DNA from: JBBDYG01 sp040901765
GTDB taxonomy: Bacteria > Planctomycetota > Planctomycetia > Pirellulales > Lacipirellulaceae
Direction of reading: 5' to 3'
DNA length: 64,000 nucleotides
Assembly (NCBI GenBank): GCA_040901765.1
Contig: JBBDYG010000063.1
Coordinates: forward strand, 62,001-126,000
Shown: in pieces, positions 8,168 through 15,616 of the stretch
Position numbering within the stretch: the first letter of the stretch is position 1
How the letters are laid out: the number at the start of each line of letters is the position of its first letter
The notes under the pieces: generated by a model
Seen by the model: the letters and a program-made list of their open reading frames with translations, nothing else
The model's database searches: none
What the model was told of the DNA's origin: nothing
Position numbers and translations under genes: made by a program

Positions 8168-8875
8168 ATGAGCGTCACGGCCATCACTTTGCGCGAGTTG
8201 CATCGCATCCACGGCCAACTGGCCGAGTTGCGCGGCCGGCGCGAGCGCGGCCCGAAGCAGATTCAAGCGCACGAAGCCAGCGTTGCGCACTTGAAGGCGG
8301 AGCTCGAAAAGGCTCGCCAGACGGTGAAGCAGACCCGCGTAATGGTCGACAAGAAGCAGCTCGATCTCAAAGCCGCCGAGCAGCGGGTGGTCGATTGGAA
8401 AGTAAAGCTCAACGCCTGCCAGAGCAATAAAGAATATCAAGCGTTGCAAGAACAGATCGCTGCCGCGGAGATGGCGGGAAGCGTGCTGTCGGACGAGATT
8501 CTGGAAGGTATGGAGCGGATCGACGTGCTGGACCAAGCGGTGGTGATTGCCCAGGGACACGTTGTGGCGGGAGAAAATGAGCTGGCCAAAGTTCGCGACA
8601 AGATCGAGCAGGCCGCCGGGCTGGTTGAGGGCGACATTAAACGGCTGGAGGTCGATCTGGTCGCTCTCGAAACTGTGTTGCCCGCCGATTTTCGATCCGA
8701 CTACAACCGCGTTGTGCAGGGAAAGGGGGCGGAAGGCCTCGCGCCTGTCGAGGACGGCGTCTGCGGCGGTTGCGGCAAGCAGATTACGCTGAATATGCAA
8801 AACGAGCTTTTGTTGTCGAAGCCGGTCTTCTGCCGTTCGTGCGGCCGGTTGTTGTACGTGCCGGAAACCGCGTAG
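8168..8875 (+). CDS. CdsZ-like coiled-coil zinc-ribbon protein (COG1579 family)
   Basis: A 235-residue protein. About residues 8-175 form a long alpha-helical coiled coil rich in Glu, Lys, Ala and Leu. The end is a C4 zinc ribbon of two CxxC pairs (VCGGCGKQ...FCRSCGRLLYVPE, about residues 196-232). This is the architecture of the COG1579/zf-RING_7 family, whose members include proteins proposed as nucleic-acid-interacting regulators (CdsZ, CT398). ATG 8168 has a good AGGGGGAA upstream. The TAG stop codon (8873-8875) lies inside a repeat element beginning at 8871, so the last codon and stop are shared with the element. The exact biochemical role is unknown. Confidence 0.85.
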   Translation: MSVTAITLRELHRIHGQLAELRGRRERGPKQIQAHEASVAHLKAELEKARQTVKQTRVMVDKKQLDLKAAEQRVVDWKVKLNACQSNKEYQALQEQIAAAEMAGSVLSDEILEGMERIDVLDQAVVIAQGHVVAGENELAKVRDKIEQAAGLVEGDIKRLEVDLVALETVLPADFRSDYNRVVQGKGAEGLAPVEDGVCGGCGKQITLNMQNELLLSKPVFCRSCGRLLYVPETA

Positions 8876-8950
8876 GTCAGGCTTTCTTGCCTGACTTGCC
8901 CCGGTGAGAAGGCATTCCGCTGCTTGTCAGGCTGGAAAGCCCGACCTACG
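8871..8950 (+). repeat. CGTAG-type hairpin element overlapping a stop codon
   Basis: Starts cgtaggtcaggctttcttgc at 8871 and ends aagcccgacctacg at 8950, so the ends are inverted repeats. The inner part holds the stem aggc...gcct. The first 25 bases are identical to 13471-13495. The TAG of the element is the stop codon of the upstream gene. Confidence 0.8.
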
Positions 8951-9001
8951 ATTTTCCCGCTTTACACGGCGCGTGGGGCGCGAAACAATAGTTTAATCGC
9001 T

Positions 9002-9041
9002 GCGGGGTTCCGTTCGCCGGAAGCCCCGCTTCTTTTTTTCT
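9002..9041 (+). terminator. Rho-independent terminator
   Basis: A GC-rich stem of gcggggttccg (9002-9012) and cggaagccccgc (9018-9029), with one bulged base and a 5-base loop, is followed by the T-rich run ttctttttttct. It would end transcription coming from the rpoD/zinc-ribbon direction before greA. Confidence 0.85.
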
Positions 9042-9100
9042 GCGCGAGAAGTTCCGAAAGCGTCTCGCAGGTAAATTAGCGTTTGTGCGGGAGTGGTGCG

Positions 9101-9586
9101 ATGAGTGTAAGCGACCTGGTGCCGATGACCCGAACCGGCTACGACAAGCTCAAGGCCGATCTGAACGACATGGAAAACGTCCAGATGCCCGAGGTGGCCA
9201 AGCGAATTGCCGAGGCCCGGTCCGAGGGCGACCTAAGCGAAAACGCGGAGTATCACGGTGCCCGCGAGACGCAGGGGATGCTCCAAGCCAGGATTAACTT
9301 ACTCAAGGACAAGCTGGCCCGCGCCACGCTAGTCGATACTTCTAAACTTCCCCGCGATCAGGTGGTGTTTGGCTGCACGGTGACGGTCAAGGACTTAGAC
9401 TTCGGCGATTCGGAGGAATTCACGCTTGTCGGCGCAGGAGAAGAGGATTACGACGAAGGAAAGATCAATGTCGCCAGCCCGCTTGCACAGGGCTTAATCG
9501 GTAAAAAGGTTGGCGATCGAGTAGAGGTCGAAGTCCCCGCCGGCACGAATCGCTTCGAGGTGCTGGAGATTCGGTTTGACGATTAG
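9101..9586 (+). CDS. greA: Transcription elongation factor GreA
   Basis: Stimulates cleavage of the RNA 3' end in backtracked RNA polymerase. The 161-residue protein has the N-terminal coiled coil with the signature EARSEGDLSENAEYHGARE; the acidic residues at its tip act in the polymerase secondary channel. A C-terminal FKBP-like domain follows, with ASPLAQGLIGKKVGDRVEVEVP. The open frame begins at GTG 9083, but ATG 9101 has GGGAG seven bases upstream and gives the normal GreA length. A strong terminator lies just upstream (9002-9041), so greA should have its own promoter between about 9042 and 9090. Confidence 0.96.
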   Translation: MSVSDLVPMTRTGYDKLKADLNDMENVQMPEVAKRIAEARSEGDLSENAEYHGARETQGMLQARINLLKDKLARATLVDTSKLPRDQVVFGCTVTVKDLDFGDSEEFTLVGAGEEDYDEGKINVASPLAQGLIGKKVGDRVEVEVPAGTNRFEVLEIRFDD

Positions 9587-9604
9587 GGCTGGTCATGTAG
9601 ACGA

Positions 9605-9640
9605 GTCTCTCCGAGACTCGTAATCGCGTCTCGGAGAGAC
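9605..9640. repeat. Perfect hairpin after greA
   Basis: Arms gtctctccgagac (9605-9617) and gtctcggagagac (9628-9640) are perfect 13-base inverted repeats. The element begins gtagacgag at 9598 and is of the same design as the hairpin at 49188-49226, whose arm is agtttctccgaaact. There is no U-tract, so it is not a classical terminator. Confidence 0.75.
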
Positions 9641-9669
9641 GCGACCACGTATGGCTAAACGAGTTTGTC

Positions 9670-10473
9670 ATGGACGGACAACGAACACCCCGCGCGCTCG
9701 TGATCGGCAACGCCGAGCACACGGATTTTACCGATGCGCGGGCCGAGTTGCGCTGCACGGCGCGGGTCTGGTTCGTTCCCGACGGCGATTACGCCCAGGC
9801 TTGGCTCGAAGCGAATCGGTCCGTCGATTGGATTGTGCTCGTTCAATCCCGGCCGGGTGAGTTGCCACGAGACATAGTCGATCGGTTGCGGCCTTACGCC
9901 GGGGAAGCGAGATTCGTTTCACTATTGGGAAGCTGGTGCGAGGGCGAGCTGCGGACCGGCCAACCGTGGCCCGATGTGGCGCGGCGCTACTGGTACGCAT
10001 TCCCTAGCTGGTGGCGATCGAGTGGAATTGGCTCCAGTGCGAATTCACTCGCCGCGGCGAGGGGCACCCGACCGGGGATCGTCGTGGTTTCGACGGTTGA
10101 TCTGGAATCGGCCGCCGCTTTGATCGATGCCTTAGCGATCGAAGGCTTCAGCGTCACCTGGTGGCCGCGCCACCACGCAATGCTACAAATGAAGGGCGTT
10201 CAAGCCGCGATTTGGGTCGGCGGGCAACTCAGTGGAACGGAAGCGCTAGGGCTGGACGCGTTCTGCCAACGGATGCGAAGCGAGCGCGCACCCGTCGTGG
10301 CACTGCTCGATTTTCCGCGCCGTGATCGCTTCGAGATTGCCAAGCGAATCGGCGTCGCGGAAGTGCTGGGCAAGCCTTGGCTAACCGCTGAGTTGTCGCA
10401 CACGCTGCTGCGACTGATGCGCGATTCTCGGGAAGCTAAAGATATTCACATTCCTGGACTTCGGTCCGCATAA
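9670..10473 (+). CDS. Pseudo-receiver-like protein, function unknown
   Basis: A 267-residue protein with two alternating beta/alpha halves resembling CheY-like folds. The first half has RALVIGNAEHTDFTDARAEL and VDWIVLVQSRPGEL. The second has TRPGIVVVSTVDLESAAALIDALAIEGFSVTWW, AAIWVGGQ, VVALLDFPRRDRFEIAKRIGVAEVLGKPW and a final amphipathic helix. The GKPW segment sits where the conserved Lys-Pro of receivers is found, but no phosphorylatable Asp cluster is obvious, so it would be a pseudo-receiver. The 3' end overlaps the 3' end of the convergent ImmA-like gene by 38 bases. That it is a real gene is fairly secure from its regular structure; the fold assignment is inference. Confidence 0.7.
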   Translation: MDGQRTPRALVIGNAEHTDFTDARAELRCTARVWFVPDGDYAQAWLEANRSVDWIVLVQSRPGELPRDIVDRLRPYAGEARFVSLLGSWCEGELRTGQPWPDVARRYWYAFPSWWRSSGIGSSANSLAAARGTRPGIVVVSTVDLESAAALIDALAIEGFSVTWWPRHHAMLQMKGVQAAIWVGGQLSGTEALGLDAFCQRMRSERAPVVALLDFPRRDRFEIAKRIGVAEVLGKPWLTAELSHTLLRLMRDSREAKDIHIPGLRSA

Positions 10474-11191
10474 TTTCGCGTCGCCAGCCTGGTTCATGCA
10501 CGGGCCAGCAGCGGACGCGAATCTGTCCCGCGCCGTCGCAGTTTGAGTCGGCCTCAGCGGGCTTTCCGCTGAGATGGGCCTGACGCTGGCAGTCCTCTTC
10601 GGCCCGTAACAATGGCGGGACGCGTAGCCCCTCGGTGCCGCGTCGCCAGACGCGCCGTCCGTGATCGAACAGGGTAATCACCGCCGGCGCCGGCATTTCG
10701 ATCATCCGCCGCGCGATCAGCTCGTGACTTGCGGTCGCATAGCGAGGTTTCAGCGCACGAAGATCCCAGTCGAGATCGTGGCCGTCCGCCAGGAACCAGC
10801 GGCGGGGAAGCAGCAGTGCGCCGGCAAAGGCGTTGGCGCAGCGCTCGCGAAGGGGATCTTCCTCGCCCTCAGCGGCGATGTCCAAATGTGCCAGCATCCG
10901 CTGGGCCGCCCATTCGCCGATTTCGTGAGCGACCGTCCATTGCCGCCGCTCGGGCCGCTCCTCGGGTGCCAGTAGAATGGCCGAAGTGGTCATCGATTCC
11001 GCCCCCGCCGCCAGTCGGACGCACCGCCCGCGGTGGACTGCCTGCGTGTCGGTAACCAAGGCCAAGCCCAGCCGCTGCGCCGCTAGCACGGCGTCGACGG
11101 GCGGCTCAATCACGCGCGCTTCCCACAAAACTTCGGTCACGGTCCGTTCCAGGGCGTCAGTCAGTTCCTCTTGAGTGATTTCCAGCAACAT
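10436..11191 (-). CDS. ImmA/IrrE (DUF955)-like metallopeptidase
   Basis: A 251-residue protein with an ImmA/IrrE-type core: VDAVLAAQRLGLALV, then the zincin helix WTVAHEIGEWAAQR (about residues 85-98), then the helix CANAFAGALLLPRRWF typical of this family. Usually the first motif is HExxH. Here the sequence is HEIGE, so the second His ligand is replaced by Glu and zinc binding is uncertain. The start ATG has AGGAG eight bases upstream on the minus strand, and an AT-rich TATAAA-like box lies at 11221-11226 just beyond. Family members cleave repressors of mobile elements or the stress regulator DdrO. No partner HTH gene is adjacent here, so the target is unknown. The gene overlaps the convergent neighbour by 38 bases. 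Confidence 0.8.
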   Translation of the reverse strand: MLLEITQEELTDALERTVTEVLWEARVIEPPVDAVLAAQRLGLALVTDTQAVHRGRCVRLAAGAESMTTSAILLAPEERPERRQWTVAHEIGEWAAQRMLAHLDIAAEGEEDPLRERCANAFAGALLLPRRWFLADGHDLDWDLRALKPRYATASHELIARRMIEMPAPAVITLFDHGRRVWRRGTEGLRVPPLLRAEEDCQRQAHLSGKPAEADSNCDGAGQIRVRCWPVHEPGWRREIMRTEVQECEYL

Positions 11192-11447
11192 TGGGCGACT
11201 CCTACGAATAAGTGAACATATTTATACTATCCGCGGGGATTGATCCGGACAAGCGCTAAATAATGAGATTCCCCACAATCGAGACGTAGCTCAATCCGCG
11301 GGAGTTCTGTGCTTGCGTGCTGCAAACCGCGGAAAAAAGCCCGCCCCTCCTCCGCGGCGGCCCGCGAGAGTACGATGATGGTTCGGGCCACCGCTTAGGG
11401 GCCGCCGATCTTGCCTATCTTTCCAAATTCATCGCGGGTGCTGGCAC

Positions 11448-12836
11448 GTGTCCATTTCATTTACCGACAACCTCACCCGCGCCACCGGCTCCAAAGGCCG
11501 ATACGCCTTCATTAGTCTGGGTTGTCCGAAGAATTTGGTGGACAGCGAGCGGATGCTGGGCCGGTTGCAACTCGATGGCTACGAGCTTGTCGGCGATCCG
11601 GCCAACGCTGATTTCGCAATCGTCAACACCTGCGGGTTCATTGAAGCGGCTCGGACAGAATCGTTCGCTGCGATCGACGAGATGCTCGCGTTGAAGCGTC
11701 GCGGCGATCTGCGGGGTGTGATTGTATCGGGGTGCCTAGCCGAGCGGCAGCAAGCGGCGCTGCTTGTGGATCGGCCGGACATTGACCATCTCGTTGGCGT
11801 CTTTGGTCGCGAGGAAGTCACCAAGGTCGCCGACCGATTGGTTGCCGGCCTCGACGAGCAGCGGATGGTGTTCCACCCCGCGCCGGCGCGGCCGCTACCC
11901 GACCGCGGGCGGATGCGGATCACGCCGCGGCACTTCGCCTTTCTTAAAATCTCCGAAGGCTGCGACCGGCTCTGCACGTTCTGTGCGATCCCTAAGATGC
12001 GCGGTAAGCACGCCACCAAGCCGATCGAGGAAGTCATCGCCGAAGCCCGCGAGCTTGCCGCCGATGGCGTGCGCGAGCTGGTAATTGTGGCGCAAGACAC
12101 CACCTACTATGGCATGGACCTGTACGGCGAGCCAAGGCTCGTGGAGTTGCTGCGCGAACTTGAGAAGGTGGAGGGCATCGAGTGGATCCGCCTGATGTAC
12201 CTCTACCCGATGTACTTCAGCGACGAATTGATTGACACGATCGCCGGTTCCGAACGAATCATTCCGTATCTCGATCTGCCGTTGCAGCACGCGAGCGACC
12301 CAATGCTCAAGCGGATGCAGCGGCGGGTGAATCGGGCCGATACGCTCACGTTGCTCAAGAAACTGCGTAGCCGGATTTCGACTTTGGCCATGCGGACGAC
12401 GTTCATCACCGGCTTTCCCGGCGAGACGGAAACCGACTTTGCCGAATTGACGGACTTCGTCCGCGAGCAGAAGTTTGAGCGGCTGGGCGTGTTTACGTAT
12501 TCGTTGGAGCCGGATACCCCCGCAGCCCGGCTGCCGGGGCATTTGCCGGAAGAAGTGAAGAACGAGCGACGCGACCGGCTGATGGCCGAGCAGCAAGGAT
12601 TGGCATTCGCGTGGGCCGATCGGCAAGCGGGGCGGAAGCTTGAGGTGTTGATCGACGTTCCGGTACCGGGCGAAAAAAACGCCTGGGTCGGCCGCACCTG
12701 GGCCGACGCCCCCGATGTCGATTGCGTGGCCTATGTTACAGGAGAGGGCCTGCGGCCAGGAGCCTTCGTTCCCTGCGAAGTGGTCGCCCGGAATGAGTAC
12801 GATTTGATTGCGGCAGCCGTGGGTAAACCGCGGTAG
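11448..12836 (+). CDS. rimO: Ribosomal protein S12 (Asp89) methylthiotransferase RimO
   Basis: A radical-SAM methylthiotransferase that modifies ribosomal protein S12. The N-terminal MTTase domain has the RimO-specific signature FISLGCPKNLVDSE and three cluster cysteines, C26, C62 and C96. The radical SAM domain carries CDRLCTFC (C172, C176, C179). The C-terminal TRAM domain is at about 390-455. The 462-residue length is normal for RimO, and SLGCPKNLVDSE separates it from MiaB. Translation starts at GTG 11448 with only a weak ribosome binding site. It is followed 24 bases later by pgsA on the same strand, a neighbourhood seen in other bacteria. Confidence 0.96.
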   Translation: MSISFTDNLTRATGSKGRYAFISLGCPKNLVDSERMLGRLQLDGYELVGDPANADFAIVNTCGFIEAARTESFAAIDEMLALKRRGDLRGVIVSGCLAERQQAALLVDRPDIDHLVGVFGREEVTKVADRLVAGLDEQRMVFHPAPARPLPDRGRMRITPRHFAFLKISEGCDRLCTFCAIPKMRGKHATKPIEEVIAEARELAADGVRELVIVAQDTTYYGMDLYGEPRLVELLRELEKVEGIEWIRLMYLYPMYFSDELIDTIAGSERIIPYLDLPLQHASDPMLKRMQRRVNRADTLTLLKKLRSRISTLAMRTTFITGFPGETETDFAELTDFVREQKFERLGVFTYSLEPDTPAARLPGHLPEEVKNERRDRLMAEQQGLAFAWADRQAGRKLEVLIDVPVPGEKNAWVGRTWADAPDVDCVAYVTGEGLRPGAFVPCEVVARNEYDLIAAAVGKPR

Positions 12837-12860
12837 ACCAACGACTCAACCGATAACTGT

Positions 12861-13475
12861 ATGAGCAATCCCGCAGTCACAAACGACAGGCTCGCCGTTA
12901 AGCAGAAGGTGTGGAACGTACCAAACCAGTTGACGGCTGCGCGGGTGGTGCTGTCAGTGATTTGCTTTGGGTTCCTGGCGTTTGATGCTTTCCGGCCGGC
13001 GCTGTTTTTGTTCGCCATTGCCGCCGGCACCGATTGGTTCGACGGCTACTGGGCTCGTAAGTACGGACAGATTACCCAGCTCGGCCGGGTGCTCGATCCG
13101 TTTGCCGATAAGGTCATCATCTGCGGCACGTACGTGTTTCTTGCCGCGGAGGTGGGTTCGGAGATTTTGCCGTGGATGGCGGTCGTGGTGATTGCCCGCG
13201 AACTATTGGTGACGGCGCTGCGGAGTTTCTTCGAAGAACGCCAAATTGATTTCTCCGCCAAATGGGCTGGCAAATGGAAGATGGTGTTCCAGTGCCTCGC
13301 CGCGGTTTTGAGCCTCTACAAGCTCGGCTGGTACGGAGACGTGACCGCAGTGCCGGATTGGCTTCAGTATTCGCTGGTGGCGAGCTTGTGGGTCGCCATT
13401 GCCACCACGATCTACTCCGGTTGGGAATACGTCCGCCTGGCGCTGAGCATGATGCGGAATACACGCGACACGTAG
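12861..13475 (+). CDS. pgsA: CDP-diacylglycerol--glycerol-3-phosphate 3-phosphatidyltransferase PgsA
   Basis: Makes phosphatidylglycerophosphate, the precursor of phosphatidylglycerol, at the cytoplasmic membrane. The CDP-alcohol phosphotransferase motif DG-x2-AR-x8-G-x3-D-x3-D is complete (DGYWARKYGQITQLGRVLD then PFADK, about residues 59-83). It sits in a 204-residue protein with several membrane helices (LSVICFGFLAF, ALFLFAIAAG, VVVIARELLV, YSLVASLWVAIA). The C-terminal side differs from typical PgsA, so a related CDP-alcohol transferase cannot be fully excluded. The TAG stop lies in the first five bases of a repeat element shared with 8871-8895. Confidence 0.88.
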   Translation: MSNPAVTNDRLAVKQKVWNVPNQLTAARVVLSVICFGFLAFDAFRPALFLFAIAAGTDWFDGYWARKYGQITQLGRVLDPFADKVIICGTYVFLAAEVGSEILPWMAVVVIARELLVTALRSFFEERQIDFSAKWAGKWKMVFQCLAAVLSLYKLGWYGDVTAVPDWLQYSLVASLWVAIATTIYSGWEYVRLALSMMRNTRDT

Positions 13476-13495
13476 GTCAGGCTTTCTTGCCTGAC
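13471..13495 (+). repeat. CGTAG-type hairpin element, short copy overlapping the pgsA stop
   Basis: Twenty-five bases identical to 8871-8895, starting cgtaggtcaggctttcttgc. The stem is gtcaggc...gcctgac. The element's TAG serves as the pgsA stop codon. Confidence 0.8.
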
Positions 13496-13565
13496 AGATG
13501 GCACGCGTGATTCCATCACGGCATGACAGCCGGGAAAAACCGGCCCACGCGAAAACTATCCGCCG

Positions 13566-14495
13566 ATGCAGCCCGCAACCATGAACATATTGATTGCGAT
13601 GCTGTTTCTCGGCTTGGCACTTGCAAGCCTGGCGACGTGGCTGCCGATTGCCATCCGATGGAACAACGACGGCGCCGCGCTCCCGTACGAACCAAGGCGG
13701 CAGGTGCCCTGGGGATTCGTCGGGGCGATTCCGGCGATCTTATTGGTGACCTTAACGTTGATCCACGTGCTCTCGGGTGCCGGCCCTCCCACGGAACCTG
13801 ATTTGGTCGAGACGTCCGTTGGGTTTGCCGTCCTGACGAGCGTGTTTGCGGCGATCGTCATTACCTTGTCCGGCGCCACGGCAACCGATCTTGGGTTGCC
13901 ACTCACTCGGATTCAATTGTGGAGCGACGTTCGTCTCGGAGCGGCCGGTTGGCTGGCCTGTTTGCTGCCGGTTTTTGGCGTCCAATACGTGCTTATCATC
14001 CTATTCGGCCAAACATCGCAGAACCCAGTCATCAAGCTGGTGGAAGGGCGTCCCGAATGGCCGATTCTTGCCGTCGCTTTCTTTTCGGCCGTCATCGTGG
14101 CCCCAATCTGCGAAGAGCTTATTTTCCGCGTATTGTTGCAGGGCTGGCTCGAACGCGTGGAAGGTAAATTGCATGGGCGGACAGAAGGCCCGGAGTTAAT
14201 TGCCCAGGACGCGGGCGCGAATCATGATGACGAAGAGTCGCGCGCTGAATTATCGCACGACGGGAAGATCGAGCGGGCACGAGGAGTGATACCGATACTC
14301 GTCAGTTCCTTATTATTCTCGCTGGCGCATTTTGGCAACGGTCCCGATCCGGTTGCCATATTTGTGTTCGCCTTGTTCTTGGGTTACCTCTACCAGCGGA
14401 CCCACCGCCTTGTGCCATGCGTCGTGGTGCATATGTTGTTCAACGGATTGTCGCTAGTGATGTTGTGGCTGTCGCTGGCGGCAGAGCCGCAATGA
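13566..14495 (+). CDS. CPBP-family intramembrane glutamic endopeptidase
   Basis: A polytopic 309-residue membrane protein of the CPBP (Abi/CAAX protease-like) family. The signature motifs are in order: EELIFRVLLQGWL (EExxxR), FSLAHFGNGPDP (FxxxH) and VVVHMLFNGLSLV (HxxxN), in the C-terminal half. About seven hydrophobic segments are visible. A charged loop of about 40 residues between motif 1 and motif 2 (RVEGKLHGRTEG...SHDGKIERA) is longer than usual. An alternative start is ATG 13581 (MNILIAMLFLG). Family members cleave prenylated or membrane peptides or act in bacteriocin self-immunity; the substrate here cannot be inferred. Confidence 0.88.
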   Translation: MQPATMNILIAMLFLGLALASLATWLPIAIRWNNDGAALPYEPRRQVPWGFVGAIPAILLVTLTLIHVLSGAGPPTEPDLVETSVGFAVLTSVFAAIVITLSGATATDLGLPLTRIQLWSDVRLGAAGWLACLLPVFGVQYVLIILFGQTSQNPVIKLVEGRPEWPILAVAFFSAVIVAPICEELIFRVLLQGWLERVEGKLHGRTEGPELIAQDAGANHDDEESRAELSHDGKIERARGVIPILVSSLLFSLAHFGNGPDPVAIFVFALFLGYLYQRTHRLVPCVVVHMLFNGLSLVMLWLSLAAEPQ

Positions 14496-14519
14496 GGCGA
14501 AACAACGCTAATTCTCCCC

Positions 14520-14585
14520 GTAGCTGAATTCGCAAGAGTTCAGCGTTGTTCCGTACTCTCCTGAATTCTTGCGAATTCAGCTACG
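14520..14585. repeat. Long hairpin between convergent genes
   Basis: Perfect 18-base arms, cgtagctgaattcgcaag (14520-14537) and its complement (14568-14585), surround a 30-base loop. The element begins with CGTAG on both strands. On the minus strand its TAG (14583-14581) is the stop codon of the HTH-EIIA gene. Confidence 0.85.
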
Positions 14586-15282
14586 TCGAATCGATGTGCT
14601 GTTCCCGACCAATGATTAGCTCATGCACTTCCTGCGGTGACGCCGCGGAGCGGAGCGAAGCAAGGAACGTGTCGTCGTTGATCACCCGGCTCAGGCGGGC
14701 CAGGATTCGCAGGTGCTCGTGATCGTTGGTGGAACAGATGAGGAAAAAGACGTCCGTCAATCGGCGTCCACCGAAGGGGATGCCGCTCGGGGCGATGCCC
14801 AGCGCCAGCACCGCCTGTGCCAGAATGCTTGCCAGGGGCCGCCGCGGATGCAATAGCGCCACGCCGTTGTCGAGCGCCGTGGGATGCATCGATTCACGGT
14901 CGCGGACCGCATCGGCCATTTTACTGGCATCCCACAGCAGCCCGGTTCCGACACCAAGTTCGGCCATTTGGTCCACGACGCTGCCTCGCGTGCGGGCAGT
15001 TAGTTGCAGATTGATTGCATCGAGCGGCAGCAGTTCGGTAAGCTCGAGCGGCTCGTTCGTCTGTGCTCGTTCCAGCGCGCCGGCCATACGGGCGAGTTCC
15101 ACTTCGTCGGAGAGTCCCATCCGGTCTTCGAGCCAGTGATGGATCTCCGGTCCCGAGAACTTCCACTGGCCGCCCACACGCCGCGCCGGTAGCTTGCCGC
15201 GCTCCGCCAGCCGGCTTACCTGCTCCGGCATCATGTGAAGATAGGCGGCTAGCTCATCAATGTTGAAGTCTTCGCTGGACAT
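14581..15282 (-). CDS. HTH (excisionase-type) - PTS EIIA (PtsN-like) fusion protein
   Basis: A 233-residue protein. Residues 1-55 form a MerR/excisionase-like DNA-binding domain (NIDELAAYLHMMPEQVSRLAERGKLPARRVGGQWKFS). The rest is a type-2 (fructose/nitrogen) EIIA domain, with the phosphorylatable His in NGVALLHPRRPL and the usual DVFFLICSTNDHEHLRILARLSRVI. The frame runs further upstream, but ATG 15282 (MSSEDFNIDELAAYL) begins right at the HTH. The fusion suggests a transcriptional regulator whose activity responds to PTS phosphorylation; planctomycetes often encode such single fusions. The stop codon is supplied by the hairpin element at 14520-14585. Confidence 0.87.
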   Translation of the reverse strand: MSSEDFNIDELAAYLHMMPEQVSRLAERGKLPARRVGGQWKFSGPEIHHWLEDRMGLSDEVELARMAGALERAQTNEPLELTELLPLDAINLQLTARTRGSVVDQMAELGVGTGLLWDASKMADAVRDRESMHPTALDNGVALLHPRRPLASILAQAVLALGIAPSGIPFGGRRLTDVFFLICSTNDHEHLRILARLSRVINDDTFLASLRSAASPQEVHELIIGREQHIDST

Positions 15283-15387
15283 AGAAAGTTCGAGCGGGTG
15301 CGGAACGACTTGGGAGCAACCCACATTCTAGCGTTGCTGCCGCTGATTGCAGCTAGCAATTCTGCAGGGGCAACTCTCGCTGCCGCC

Positions 15388-15443
15388 GTTAGCCGCGTTC
15401 GCTTGCGACGCGCTAGAGCGCGTCGCAAGCGAACGCGGCTAAC
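15388..15443. repeat. Near-perfect 56-bp palindrome
   Basis: Arms of 27 bases, gttagccgcgttcgcttgcg and so on (15388-15414) and the exact complement (15417-15443), are separated by only two bases. Such a structure could extrude as a cruciform or fold as a very stable RNA hairpin. It lies between the divergent HTH-EIIA gene and the Mur-ligase-like gene. Confidence 0.9.
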
Positions 15444-15616
15444 TCCAGGTTGGGCCCTGCTATAAAGTTGCCTTGACGCCCGGCGGTGAATCCGCCACCA
15501 TCCGGTCCCTTGGCCGTGCGATGCCGGGAAATCGGCGGCAGGCCACTGTTCGACATCGGCGAGAACGGATTCTCGACGACGAAACCGCACTTCATGCAGG
15601 CAAGGAGGCCAGCGAC

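Noticed and set aside
8135..8800. 221-codon minus-strand frame over the zinc-ribbon gene
   Set aside because: Antisense shadow of a coiled-coil gene; no ribosome binding site and no motif.
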